Assembly: GCA_964567785.1 (NCBI GenBank)
Contig: CAZMOK010000047.1
Span: 1 to 22,324, forward strand
DNA: 22,324 nucleotides
From: CAZMOK01 sp964567785
Lineage (GTDB): Bacteria; Bacteroidota; Bacteroidia; Bacteroidales; JAGOPY01
Direction: 5' to 3'
How positions within the stretch are numbered: position 1 is the first letter of the stretch; every line of letters starts with the position of its first letter. The position numbers were made by a program, and so were the translations under genes. Positions 16,142 through 22,324 of this stretch are shown piece by piece. The notes beneath the pieces were generated by a model. That model did not search any database. It was not told the DNA's origin and saw only the letters and a program-made list of their open reading frames with translations.

Positions 16142-16147
16142 AGGAGG
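16142..16147 (+). promoter_or_regulatory. Shine-Dalgarno AGGAGG of beta-helix gene B
   Basis: AGGAGG lies 8 bases before the ATG at 16156, the same core and spacing as in beta-helix gene A. It is preceded by TTATTAACCAAAATTAA, a leader also seen in similar form before regulator A and beta-helix A. Confidence 0.7.
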
Positions 16148-16155
16148 AATAAGAA

Positions 16156-18192
16156 ATGAAAAAACTGATCATTATCATGTGCTGCCTTGTATTTAGTGGC
16201 AGCATGTTTGGTGAGACAATCCTGCCTGGGGGATGTGTTACCGGAAACCTTTCCCAGGTTGGTTCACCGTATCTTGTATACGGGGATCTCACTGTTGAAT
16301 GCCAGAAAACTCTTTACATTGCAGATGGAGTGACTCTGATATTCAAAGGTGATTACTCATTAAATGTTTATGGGTGTTTGAAAGCAGATGGAAAAGAAGA
16401 CAGCCCAATACTTTTCACGCATGAAGAAGGAGAGGGTTACTGGAAAGGGGTGAGAATATTCGGAGAGAGCTTTTGCCAGGACAATATGAACTCTAAATTG
16501 CATTATGTGATAATTGAATATGCCAGTTCGTCGGGAGGGGAGGAGCGCTGGGAAAATTCCGGAGGCGGACTCTTCATTTCTGATGATGAGAATGTNNNNN
16601 NNNNNNNNNNNNNNNNNNNNNNNNNNNNNNNNNNNNNNNNNNNNNNNNNNNNNNNNNNNNNNNNNNNNNNNNNNNNNNNNNNNNNNNNNNNNNNNTGTTA
16701 TACAGGTTCTTACACCAACAATTTAGATATTGAGCCGATGTGCTTCCACTCTTCAGGAGGCCCCTATCCCTATGAGCTTACAATGTGTTCACCTCTTATC
16801 GACGCAGGTCATCCCGATGAGGAGTATTTTGACCTGGACGGGACCATCAGCGATATAGGTGCAGTACATTTTGCACATGAAGGAATGTACGTGCAAAAAC
16901 CAAAGGTTTCAGGTTTGTGGGATGCTGCACGGTCGCCGGTATGGATAAATATTGATGCGGAAATCCCTGAAGGAGGCCAACTGGTTATCGATCCGGGTGT
17001 TGAAGTGATCTTTACAAGTGATCATTCATTTACGGTTAAAGGTAGCGTGAAAGCTGCCGGTGAATTTGACAATAAGATCAGGTTCAGGCCTTATGACCGT
17101 TCGCTAGGCTGGAGTGGTATCAGAATTATGCCACAGTCAGGCCGGTCAGAAAGATCCCAGCTTACATATTGCCTTATCTCAGGAGCACGTCCGACCGGTC
17201 CTGAACAGGCCGATAATATGGGCGGAGGCATTCTTATTCTCGGGAATGACAATGTACTCGTATCTTACTGTCAAATCTTCGGTAATTGTTGCGGGAGCCT
17301 AACGGGAGTTTACAGCGGGGGTGGTGGTATCGGTATCATAAATGCTTCCCCTACGCTGATTCATAATAGAATTACAGGTAACCATGCACCGGATTTCGGT
17401 GGTGGTATTGCCATGATTGATGCCAATCCTGTTATACACCACAACCTTTTGGCCGGTAATTCAGCAGGTAAGGGGGGAGGTGCCCTGTCAATATCTGATT
17501 CCGACCCTGTTATCTCAAACCTTACCATAGCCCATAATGAAGGCGGACGACTGGGTGGAGGGTTGCTGATATCGGAAGATGCCGATCCGGTTATCTACAA
17601 CAGCATTATCTGGGGCAATTCTGCAGAATACGGTAACCAGGTCTATGTAAACGATAACAAAAGCGATCCTGATTTCTATTATAATGATATCGCAGAAGGA
17701 AAGGAAGGAATGTCAGGGGCCGGGATGCTATCTTACCAGGGTGCTTTTGAAAATAACATCGATAAAGATCCCTGGTTCAATAATGCCGGTTATGGCCTGC
17801 ATCATGGTTCACCCTGCATAAACTCAGGAGACCCCGGGTCACGTCCTGATCCTGACGGAACAAGGGCTGATATGGGCGCATTTTATTACAAGACGATGGA
17901 TAAGTATGTTGATGCGTTGTCGGTTTTTGAAAGCAGTGAATTGATCTTCAGAGTGTTCCCGGTTCCTGCAAAGGATAAGCTTAAAGTTAAGGGAGAAAGC
18001 AGCAGCGAAGGTCAGGTCCAATTTGAATTATATAACCCCCTGGGCCAGTTGATTAAAGAAGGCAACTTTAACGGGGATGGATCATCAGGTTTCAATATTG
18101 AAATAGATGTAAGTAAATGCCAGGCAGGTAATTATATCCTGGTAGTAAAGACCGGAAGGAGTGTAGTGAGCAGGAAAGTGATCATTAAATAG
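16156..18192 (+). CDS. Beta-helix protein B: T9SS-exported paralogue of protein A, interrupted by assembly gap
   Basis: This is a paralogue of beta-helix protein A, clearly alignable from the signal peptide (residues 1-20) to the C-terminus, with strong similarity by eye (for example TILPGGCVTGN, GDLTVECQKTLYI, GVTLIFKGDYSLNVYG). It has the same two-half layout: half 1 is cut by the gap after residue 147, and half 2 runs from about residue 245 with SGGGGIGIINASP, FGGGIAMIDANPVIHHN, and the cap SPCINSGDP and DPDGTRADMGAFYY. The C-terminus is a T9SS type A-like domain (FRVFPVPAKDKLKV, LYNPLGQLI, QAGNYILVVKTGRSVVSRKVIIK). The frame agrees on both sides of the gap. Aligning to protein A predicts that about 496 bases belong where 100 Ns stand, giving about 810 residues. 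Function is unknown beyond surface display. A terminator follows at 18219. Confidence 0.85.
   Translation: MKKLIIIMCCLVFSGSMFGETILPGGCVTGNLSQVGSPYLVYGDLTVECQKTLYIADGVTLIFKGDYSLNVYGCLKADGKEDSPILFTHEEGEGYWKGVRIFGESFCQDNMNSKLHYVIIEYASSSGGEERWENSGGGLFISDDENXXXXXXXXXXXXXXXXXXXXXXXXXXXXXXXXXXCYTGSYTNNLDIEPMCFHSSGGPYPYELTMCSPLIDAGHPDEEYFDLDGTISDIGAVHFAHEGMYVQKPKVSGLWDAARSPVWINIDAEIPEGGQLVIDPGVEVIFTSDHSFTVKGSVKAAGEFDNKIRFRPYDRSLGWSGIRIMPQSGRSERSQLTYCLISGARPTGPEQADNMGGGILILGNDNVLVSYCQIFGNCCGSLTGVYSGGGGIGIINASPTLIHNRITGNHAPDFGGGIAMIDANPVIHHNLLAGNSAGKGGGALSISDSDPVISNLTIAHNEGGRLGGGLLISEDADPVIYNSIIWGNSAEYGNQVYVNDNKSDPDFYYNDIAEGKEGMSGAGMLSYQGAFENNIDKDPWFNNAGYGLHHGSPCINSGDPGSRPDPDGTRADMGAFYYKTMDKYVDALSVFESSELIFRVFPVPAKDKLKVKGESSSEGQVQFELYNPLGQLIKEGNFNGDGSSGFNIEIDVSKCQAGNYILVVKTGRSVVSRKVIIK
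16596..16695. other. Assembly gap of 100 Ns
   Basis: Exactly 100 N characters replace part of the first half of beta-helix gene B. A round 100 is the usual placeholder for a gap of unknown size. The flanks align to protein A residues 150 and 316, an interval of 498 bases in gene A versus 102 here. Confidence 0.97.
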
Positions 18193-18218
18193 GCACTTGA
18201 CTGCTGGTAGTACCGGTT

Positions 18219-18257
18219 AGCCCTGCAGATAAGATCCTGAGCTGCAGGGCTTTTTTT
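18219..18257 (+). terminator. Intrinsic terminator after beta-helix gene B
   Basis: A perfect 10-bp stem, AGCCCTGCAG (18219-18228) with its complement (18242-18251), closes a 13-base loop and ends in seven T residues (18251-18257). It separates beta-helix B from the regulator B operon and lies just upstream of LytTR-like site 1 at 18263. Confidence 0.92.
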
Positions 18258-18262
18258 ATTAT

Positions 18263-18353
18263 TGCGTTCATTAAAAAAATCCTGACGTTCATACTTTTAA
18301 AACCAACGTTCGTGTATATATTCCATGCTCCATCGCAACCTGCCTTATCTTTA
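18263..18353 (+). promoter_or_regulatory. Triple LytTR-type operator and -7 box of regulator B operon
   Basis: Three direct repeats start exactly 21 bp apart: TGCGTTCAT (18263-18271), GACGTTCAT (18284-18292) and AACGTTCGT (18305-18313). Against [TA][AC][CA]GTTN[AG][TG] they score 8, 8 and 9 of 9. TATCTTTA (18346-18353) begins 41 bp after the start of site 3, exactly as in the regulator A promoter. The 12-base gaps between sites are the spacing known for LytTR dimers binding one face of the helix. Three sites rather than two is unusual. The downstream operon (regulator B, short kinase, TPR kinase) would be self-controlled. Confidence 0.82.
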
Positions 18354-18406
18354 ATGACAAAAAGAATAGCTTTTAATATGAATATTGATTAAATTTGATG
18401 TAAGTC

Positions 18407-19168
18407 ATGGCCAAGTTGATCAAAACCATAATTATTGATGATGAGGATAATGTGCGTGAAGTTATCCGAAAGCTGATCAGCGATAATTGTAAAAATGTTA
18501 AGATTGTTGCTGATGCTAATGGTGTTCAATCAGGTATTGAAGCCATAAGCAAACATAAACCCGACCTGGTACTTCTTGACATCAAAATGGGTGATGGTAC
18601 CGGATTCGATCTCCTTGATAAAATTGAATCGATTGACTTCAAGCTGATCTTCGTTACCGCATTTGAGGAATATGCTGTCAAGGCCTTTAAGTTCAGTGCG
18701 CTTGACTATATCCTTAAACCGGTGGATCCTGATGAGCTTAAGGAGGCAGTAAAGCGCACTGAAGAGGTTATGCAACACGAATTGCAGATTCAGTTAAGCG
18801 CTTTCAATAGTAACATGGAAACTACCGACGCTCCAAGAAAAAAACTTATTCTTAAAACACTCGAAAATATCTTCCTGGTCAATCTTGAGGATATTACCTT
18901 TTGTGAATCAGACGGCGCTTATACAAAGTTCCATGCCGTAGACCGCAAGGAGATAATGGTTTCCAGGTCACTGAAAGAATACCAGGATATACTGAGCGAA
19001 CAGGGATTCTTCAGGGTGCATAAATCATACTTGATCAACTTGAGCCATATCGACAGGTTTGAAAAAGGAGATGGGGGATTTGTAGTAATGTCGAATGAAG
19101 ACAAAGTTCCCGTGTCTTCGCGTAAAAAGGATCAATTGATGAATCTCTTCGAGAGGTTATCAAATTAG
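18407..19168 (+). CDS. LytTR response regulator B (canonical receiver)
   Basis: This is a 253-residue LytR/AlgR-type response regulator. The receiver (about 6-125) has all expected residues: acidic pair Asp11-Asp12 (IIIDDEDN), phospho-acceptor Asp58 (DLVLLDIKMGDGTGFDLL), Thr84 (FVTAFEE) and Lys104 (YILKPVD). A linker of about 25 residues leads to the LytTR domain (about 148-250: KLILKTLENIFLVNLEDITF, ESDGAYTKF, RVHKSYLINLSHIDRF, VPVSSRKKDQL). On phosphorylation such regulators dimerise and bind paired direct repeats. The two kinase genes follow with 30- and 31-base gaps, so this is the likely partner of one or both. It resembles regulator A over the whole length and is preceded by its own triple operator. 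Confidence 0.95.
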   Translation: MAKLIKTIIIDDEDNVREVIRKLISDNCKNVKIVADANGVQSGIEAISKHKPDLVLLDIKMGDGTGFDLLDKIESIDFKLIFVTAFEEYAVKAFKFSALDYILKPVDPDELKEAVKRTEEVMQHELQIQLSAFNSNMETTDAPRKKLILKTLENIFLVNLEDITFCESDGAYTKFHAVDRKEIMVSRSLKEYQDILSEQGFFRVHKSYLINLSHIDRFEKGDGGFVVMSNEDKVPVSSRKKDQLMNLFERLSN

Positions 19169-19198
19169 TGTAAACCAATTATCTAAACGGAACAGATA

Positions 19199-20218
19199 AT
19201 GAACTGCTTTTACAGGTTGATTGAATGGCCTATTCAAGTGATCATTGTTTTTTTCTTGATGCAAACCTGGACATCAGTAAATGTTGGTTGTTCCGAGCCT
19301 TTTTTCTTTCGGAAGGGAATAAATACCGTTTATAATCTCAAAGCTCAATCGAAAACTTTTCAACATGGTGATCTTTTTTACCTTACAGATATATCTCATG
19401 TCCTGAAAAGATACATGGAAAATTATCCGGAAGAAAGCGAAGACATATCCCCTGAGAAGATAATAGAAAATGACAGGATTATAATAATAGCAATGGGAGG
19501 AGTCATCCTGATAATAGTTTTACTTTTTATCATGATTCACCGCCAGGGCAAATTGAAATATCATCAACGGATCCTCTCACTTGAACAAAGGCTTTTACGT
19601 TCGCAGATGAATCCTCATTTTATTTTTAATTCGCTGATGAACATCCAGAATTTCATGCTGTCGAACGATGTTAAAAAAGCCAATAATTATCTTACCCGTT
19701 TTGCAAGGCTTGTGAGGTCCATTCTGGAGAATTCTCGTGAGGAATTTATCCGGCTGGAAGAAGAGATCCATATGTTGAGAAATTATCTGGATCTGCAGAA
19801 ACTCAGGCATGATAATAAGTTGGATTATGAGATATCAATTGATGAACATATTACTACAGAAGATATCCTGATACCGCCAATGCTGGCCCAGCCCTTTATT
19901 GAAAACGCCATTGATCATGGGATAATGCTTAAGGATGGAAAAGGCCGTGTAAGCATTGAAATTTGTCAGAATAAAGAATACCTGCTGGTAATCATAAACG
20001 ATAATGGTGTTGGCAGGAAAGAGTCAATGGCAAGGAAGGAAAAGACACGGAAGAGTCAAAGGTCCCTTTCAACGCTTATTACAAGGGATAGAATAGAGCT
20101 TTATAATTCAAAATCGAAAAGGAAAATTGAGCTGAAAATTAGTGATATCATGGATGAAAACGAAAAAAATATCCTTGGTACAAGTGTCAAATTAAAAATA
20201 CCTTTTTCTAAAATTTAG
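19199..20218 (+). CDS. LytS/YehU-type sensor histidine kinase, short, without TPRs
   Basis: The protein has 339 residues. A hydrophobic N-terminal segment (about 9-23) is a signal peptide or first membrane span, followed by about 70 extracytoplasmic residues (25-92) with no recognised domain. A membrane span (93-113) leads to a coiled linker (LEQRLLRSQ), then a His_kinase domain (PF06580) with His140 in QMNPHFIFNSL, an N-box in QPFIENAIDHG (Asn236) and a glycine motif DNGVG (268-272). The kinase half closely resembles that of the next gene, which suggests duplication with a replaced or lost TPR sensor. It should phosphorylate regulator B, encoded 30 bases upstream. The stimulus is unknown. 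The sensor region is too short for a TPR array. Confidence 0.9.
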   Translation: MNCFYRLIEWPIQVIIVFFLMQTWTSVNVGCSEPFFFRKGINTVYNLKAQSKTFQHGDLFYLTDISHVLKRYMENYPEESEDISPEKIIENDRIIIIAMGGVILIIVLLFIMIHRQGKLKYHQRILSLEQRLLRSQMNPHFIFNSLMNIQNFMLSNDVKKANNYLTRFARLVRSILENSREEFIRLEEEIHMLRNYLDLQKLRHDNKLDYEISIDEHITTEDILIPPMLAQPFIENAIDHGIMLKDGKGRVSIEICQNKEYLLVIINDNGVGRKESMARKEKTRKSQRSLSTLITRDRIELYNSKSKRKIELKISDIMDENEKNILGTSVKLKIPFSKI

Positions 20219-20249
20219 TATATTGCAGACTGGTATAAAAACCTGATAC

Positions 20250-22313
20250 ATGAGGAACCGGTATCTTTTATTGTTACTTCTCGCTTTGTTTTTCTTTCCG
20301 TCTTCAGTTAACCCTCAGGACCCTTACGCCGACAGCCTGATCAGCCTGCTGCCATCTCAGGAAACTGCTGAGAAGGCTGAAACTTATGCGAAACTTGCAG
20401 CCTATTATTTAAGTGATGGAACTAATCCTGAACTTTCCAAGGATTTTGGGATAAAAGCGCTGGAGATCTATAATGAACTTGACAGCCTAAAAGAAATTTA
20501 TAAGGTAAGCAGAACTACTGGTTATGCCTTTATGTTCATGAGTGAATATGACAAAGCTCTTGAGTATTATTTACAAACCCTTGAGGTTGCTGAACTTCTG
20601 GGTGATGAGAAAAAAATTGTAAGTGCCAACTATTACATTGGGCAGGCATATGATTTCATGGAAAAATATGCCAGTGCCATTGAGTACTACCAGAAAGTGG
20701 TGGAGGAGTCAACAGTGCTACAGGATACCAGTCTTCTGGCGAAGTCCTATTATGGCCTGGGGAACATCTACCTGACCACCATGAGGTATGAAGAATCTAT
20801 GGAGTATTATCAGAAAGGACTTCGCCTCACTGATAGAGATAAGAAATATAATGACCTAACTAACTCGTTATACAATGGTATAGGCAGTGTTTATTACGAG
20901 TGGGGTGATTATGAGGTTGCTCTCGAATACTACAGGAAGTCCCGTGACCTGAACCTGGAAATAGATAATAATTACAGCCTTGCCTATTCGTATAATAATA
21001 TCGGAAGGGTTTACTACCAGTGGGAAGCGTATGATGAAGCACTCAGGTATTATGCCCTGGCCGATTCACTGTTCGGAACTATGAGCTATACCACCGGTCA
21101 ATCCTATGCTGTGTATAATATCGGCCTGATATACGAAAAAATAGGTGACAGATCAAGGGCCATAGAAAATTACAGAAGGGCGATAGGAATAAACAAATCG
21201 ATTGATGCCAAAAGAACGCTGGTCGATACCTATGGTGGTATTTCTGAGTTCTATCTGAATGATGCCAGATACGACTCGGCTCTGTATTATGCTGAGCTGA
21301 TGCTGCCCTTAGCGGAGGAAATTGGTTACCAGCAGGGAATCATCAATAGTTATCTGTTTTGCTCACGTACCTATGAAAAAATCGGAAACTATAAGAAATC
21401 ACTTGAATTCAATAAGAAATATATTGACCTGAAAGATAAGTACTTCAGTGCAGAAGTTGAGGAGAAGGTGAAGCTGACTGCAATGACCTTTGAACATGAA
21501 AAGGCCGTTGAGGCAAGAGTGGTTGCACTGAAGAGGGAAAATGAAATAAAAGAAACACGCATCAGGCAATCGAGAATATTAATGATCGGAATGGGAGGGT
21601 TTATACTTCTTCTTGTTGTAACAGCGATACTTCTTTTCCGCAATTACCGGCTTTTACAAATTAAAAAACAACTGCTTCTGGAGCAACGGTTGCTGAGTTC
21701 GCAGATGAATCCCCATTTCATCTTTAATGCGCTGGCATCCATACAGGGTTTTATGTTTAAAAAAGATACGCTGAAAGCCGGAAAATACCTGTCAAATTTT
21801 TCAAAACTTATTAGAAATATACTTGAAAGCTCCCGGGAAGACAACATCCCACTGGAAAAGGAAATAAGCACGATAACCAATTACCTGGAGCTTCAGAAGC
21901 TCAGGTATGGCGACAAATTTGATTATAAGATCGATATTGACAAGGAAATTGACCCTGAAAATATACAAATACCGCCGATGCTTGTTCAGCCCTTCATCGA
22001 AAATGCCATCGAGCATGGGATAAAGAATAAGGAAAAAGTCGGAAATATAGGTGTAAGGTTTTCCCGGAAAGGCGACAAGGTATTGTTTGAGGTTGAAGAT
22101 GACGGGGTCGGAAGACAAAAAGCAAAAGAGATTGCACTTATCAAAGGTAAAAAGCACGTTTCCCTTGCCACAAAGATCACTAATGAACGTATCGAATCGT
22201 TAAGTAAGAAATTGCGCAGGAAGATATATCTCAGCATCGAAGATCTTAAAGATGAAGAAGACAACCCAGCAGGAACCAAAGTGGTTCTTGAGATGCCGGT
22301 TGTTAAAGAGTAG
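20250..22313 (+). CDS. TPR-containing LytS/YehU-type sensor histidine kinase
   Basis: The protein has 687 residues. Residues 1-22 form a signal peptide, so the sensor faces the periplasm. Residues about 40-390 hold a series of tetratricopeptide repeats (for example YDKALEYYLQTLEVAELLGD, YASAIEYYQKVVEES, YEVALEYYRKSRDL, YDEALRYYALADSL, RSRAIENYRRAIGI). A coiled segment (395-440) leads to a membrane span (443-463) and a His_kinase domain with His489 (QMNPHFIFNAL), Asn585 in PFIENAIEHG and DDGVG (617-621). TPR arrays bind proteins or peptides, so the signal may be a periplasmic protein, possibly linked to envelope or secretion state. It is the third gene of the regulator B operon (31-base gap) and ends 11 bases before the window end, so further operon genes may follow. 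Confidence 0.94.
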   Translation: MRNRYLLLLLLALFFFPSSVNPQDPYADSLISLLPSQETAEKAETYAKLAAYYLSDGTNPELSKDFGIKALEIYNELDSLKEIYKVSRTTGYAFMFMSEYDKALEYYLQTLEVAELLGDEKKIVSANYYIGQAYDFMEKYASAIEYYQKVVEESTVLQDTSLLAKSYYGLGNIYLTTMRYEESMEYYQKGLRLTDRDKKYNDLTNSLYNGIGSVYYEWGDYEVALEYYRKSRDLNLEIDNNYSLAYSYNNIGRVYYQWEAYDEALRYYALADSLFGTMSYTTGQSYAVYNIGLIYEKIGDRSRAIENYRRAIGINKSIDAKRTLVDTYGGISEFYLNDARYDSALYYAELMLPLAEEIGYQQGIINSYLFCSRTYEKIGNYKKSLEFNKKYIDLKDKYFSAEVEEKVKLTAMTFEHEKAVEARVVALKRENEIKETRIRQSRILMIGMGGFILLLVVTAILLFRNYRLLQIKKQLLLEQRLLSSQMNPHFIFNALASIQGFMFKKDTLKAGKYLSNFSKLIRNILESSREDNIPLEKEISTITNYLELQKLRYGDKFDYKIDIDKEIDPENIQIPPMLVQPFIENAIEHGIKNKEKVGNIGVRFSRKGDKVLFEVEDDGVGRQKAKEIALIKGKKHVSLATKITNERIESLSKKLRRKIYLSIEDLKDEEDNPAGTKVVLEMPVVKE

Positions 22314-22324
22314 TAATCCAGTCG

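Noticed and set aside
16083..16292. A 69-codon minus-strand frame overlapping the beta-helix B start region.
   Set aside because: It is antisense to the Shine-Dalgarno and signal peptide of a clear gene, with unlikely composition.
1..22324. tRNA, rRNA, CRISPR arrays, insertion sequences, integrases or phage genes.
   Set aside because: None was recognised on either strand. The repeats present are the LytTR-like arrays, the short tandem repeat at 90-117, and the coding duplications.

Overview
The window looks like a chromosomal stretch from a Bacteroidota bacterium, probably class Bacteroidia, assembled from a metagenome or draft genome because it carries a 100-N scaffold gap. The evidence is two TonB-dependent receptors with CarboxypepD_reg-like N-terminal domains (one paired with a DUF4249 lipoprotein), two surface proteins ending in type IX secretion (T9SS) sorting domains, LytTR regulators paired with LytS/YehU-type histidine kinases (one carrying TPRs), and promoter boxes resembling the Bacteroidota -7 element TAnnTTTG.

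Bases 1-6250 hold outer-membrane genes on the minus strand: an OMP_b-brl_3-like receptor (118-2562), and a two-gene unit of receptor then DUF4249 lipoprotein (6106 down to 2844). Between them on the plus strand is a probable 50-residue membrane peptide (2638-2790) with its own intrinsic terminator. Bases 6249-12078 are housekeeping-type genes: a secreted endonuclease/exonuclease/phosphatase-fold protein, a 63-residue conserved-looking small protein, a rhomboid protease, a POT-like MFS transporter, a helix-hairpin-helix protein and an NSS-family sodium symporter.

Bases 12250-22313 form the most interesting part. It is a locus in the order beta-helix protein A, LytTR regulator A, beta-helix protein B (interrupted by the assembly gap), LytTR regulator B, short histidine kinase, TPR histidine kinase. 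The beta-helix/regulator pair appears to have been duplicated in tandem, and each beta-helix protein is itself an internal duplication. Both beta-helix proteins have a signal peptide and a T9SS type A-like C-terminus, so they should be exported to the cell surface.

The promoters of regulator A and regulator B carry the same architecture: three LytTR-type 9-bp direct repeats at exactly 21-bp spacing, followed by a TATCTTTA box starting exactly 41 bp after the start of the third repeat. A weaker version with the same register precedes beta-helix gene A. No such array is visible before beta-helix gene B, which instead has a long imperfect hairpin. Regulator A has glutamate where the receiver phospho-aspartate should be, while regulator B keeps the canonical residues and sits upstream of both kinases. 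The inference is an autoregulated LytTR circuit in which a kinase-controlled regulator and a phosphorylation-independent paralogue share operators and control a pair of T9SS surface beta-helix proteins. The ligand and the function of the surface proteins cannot be told from the sequence.
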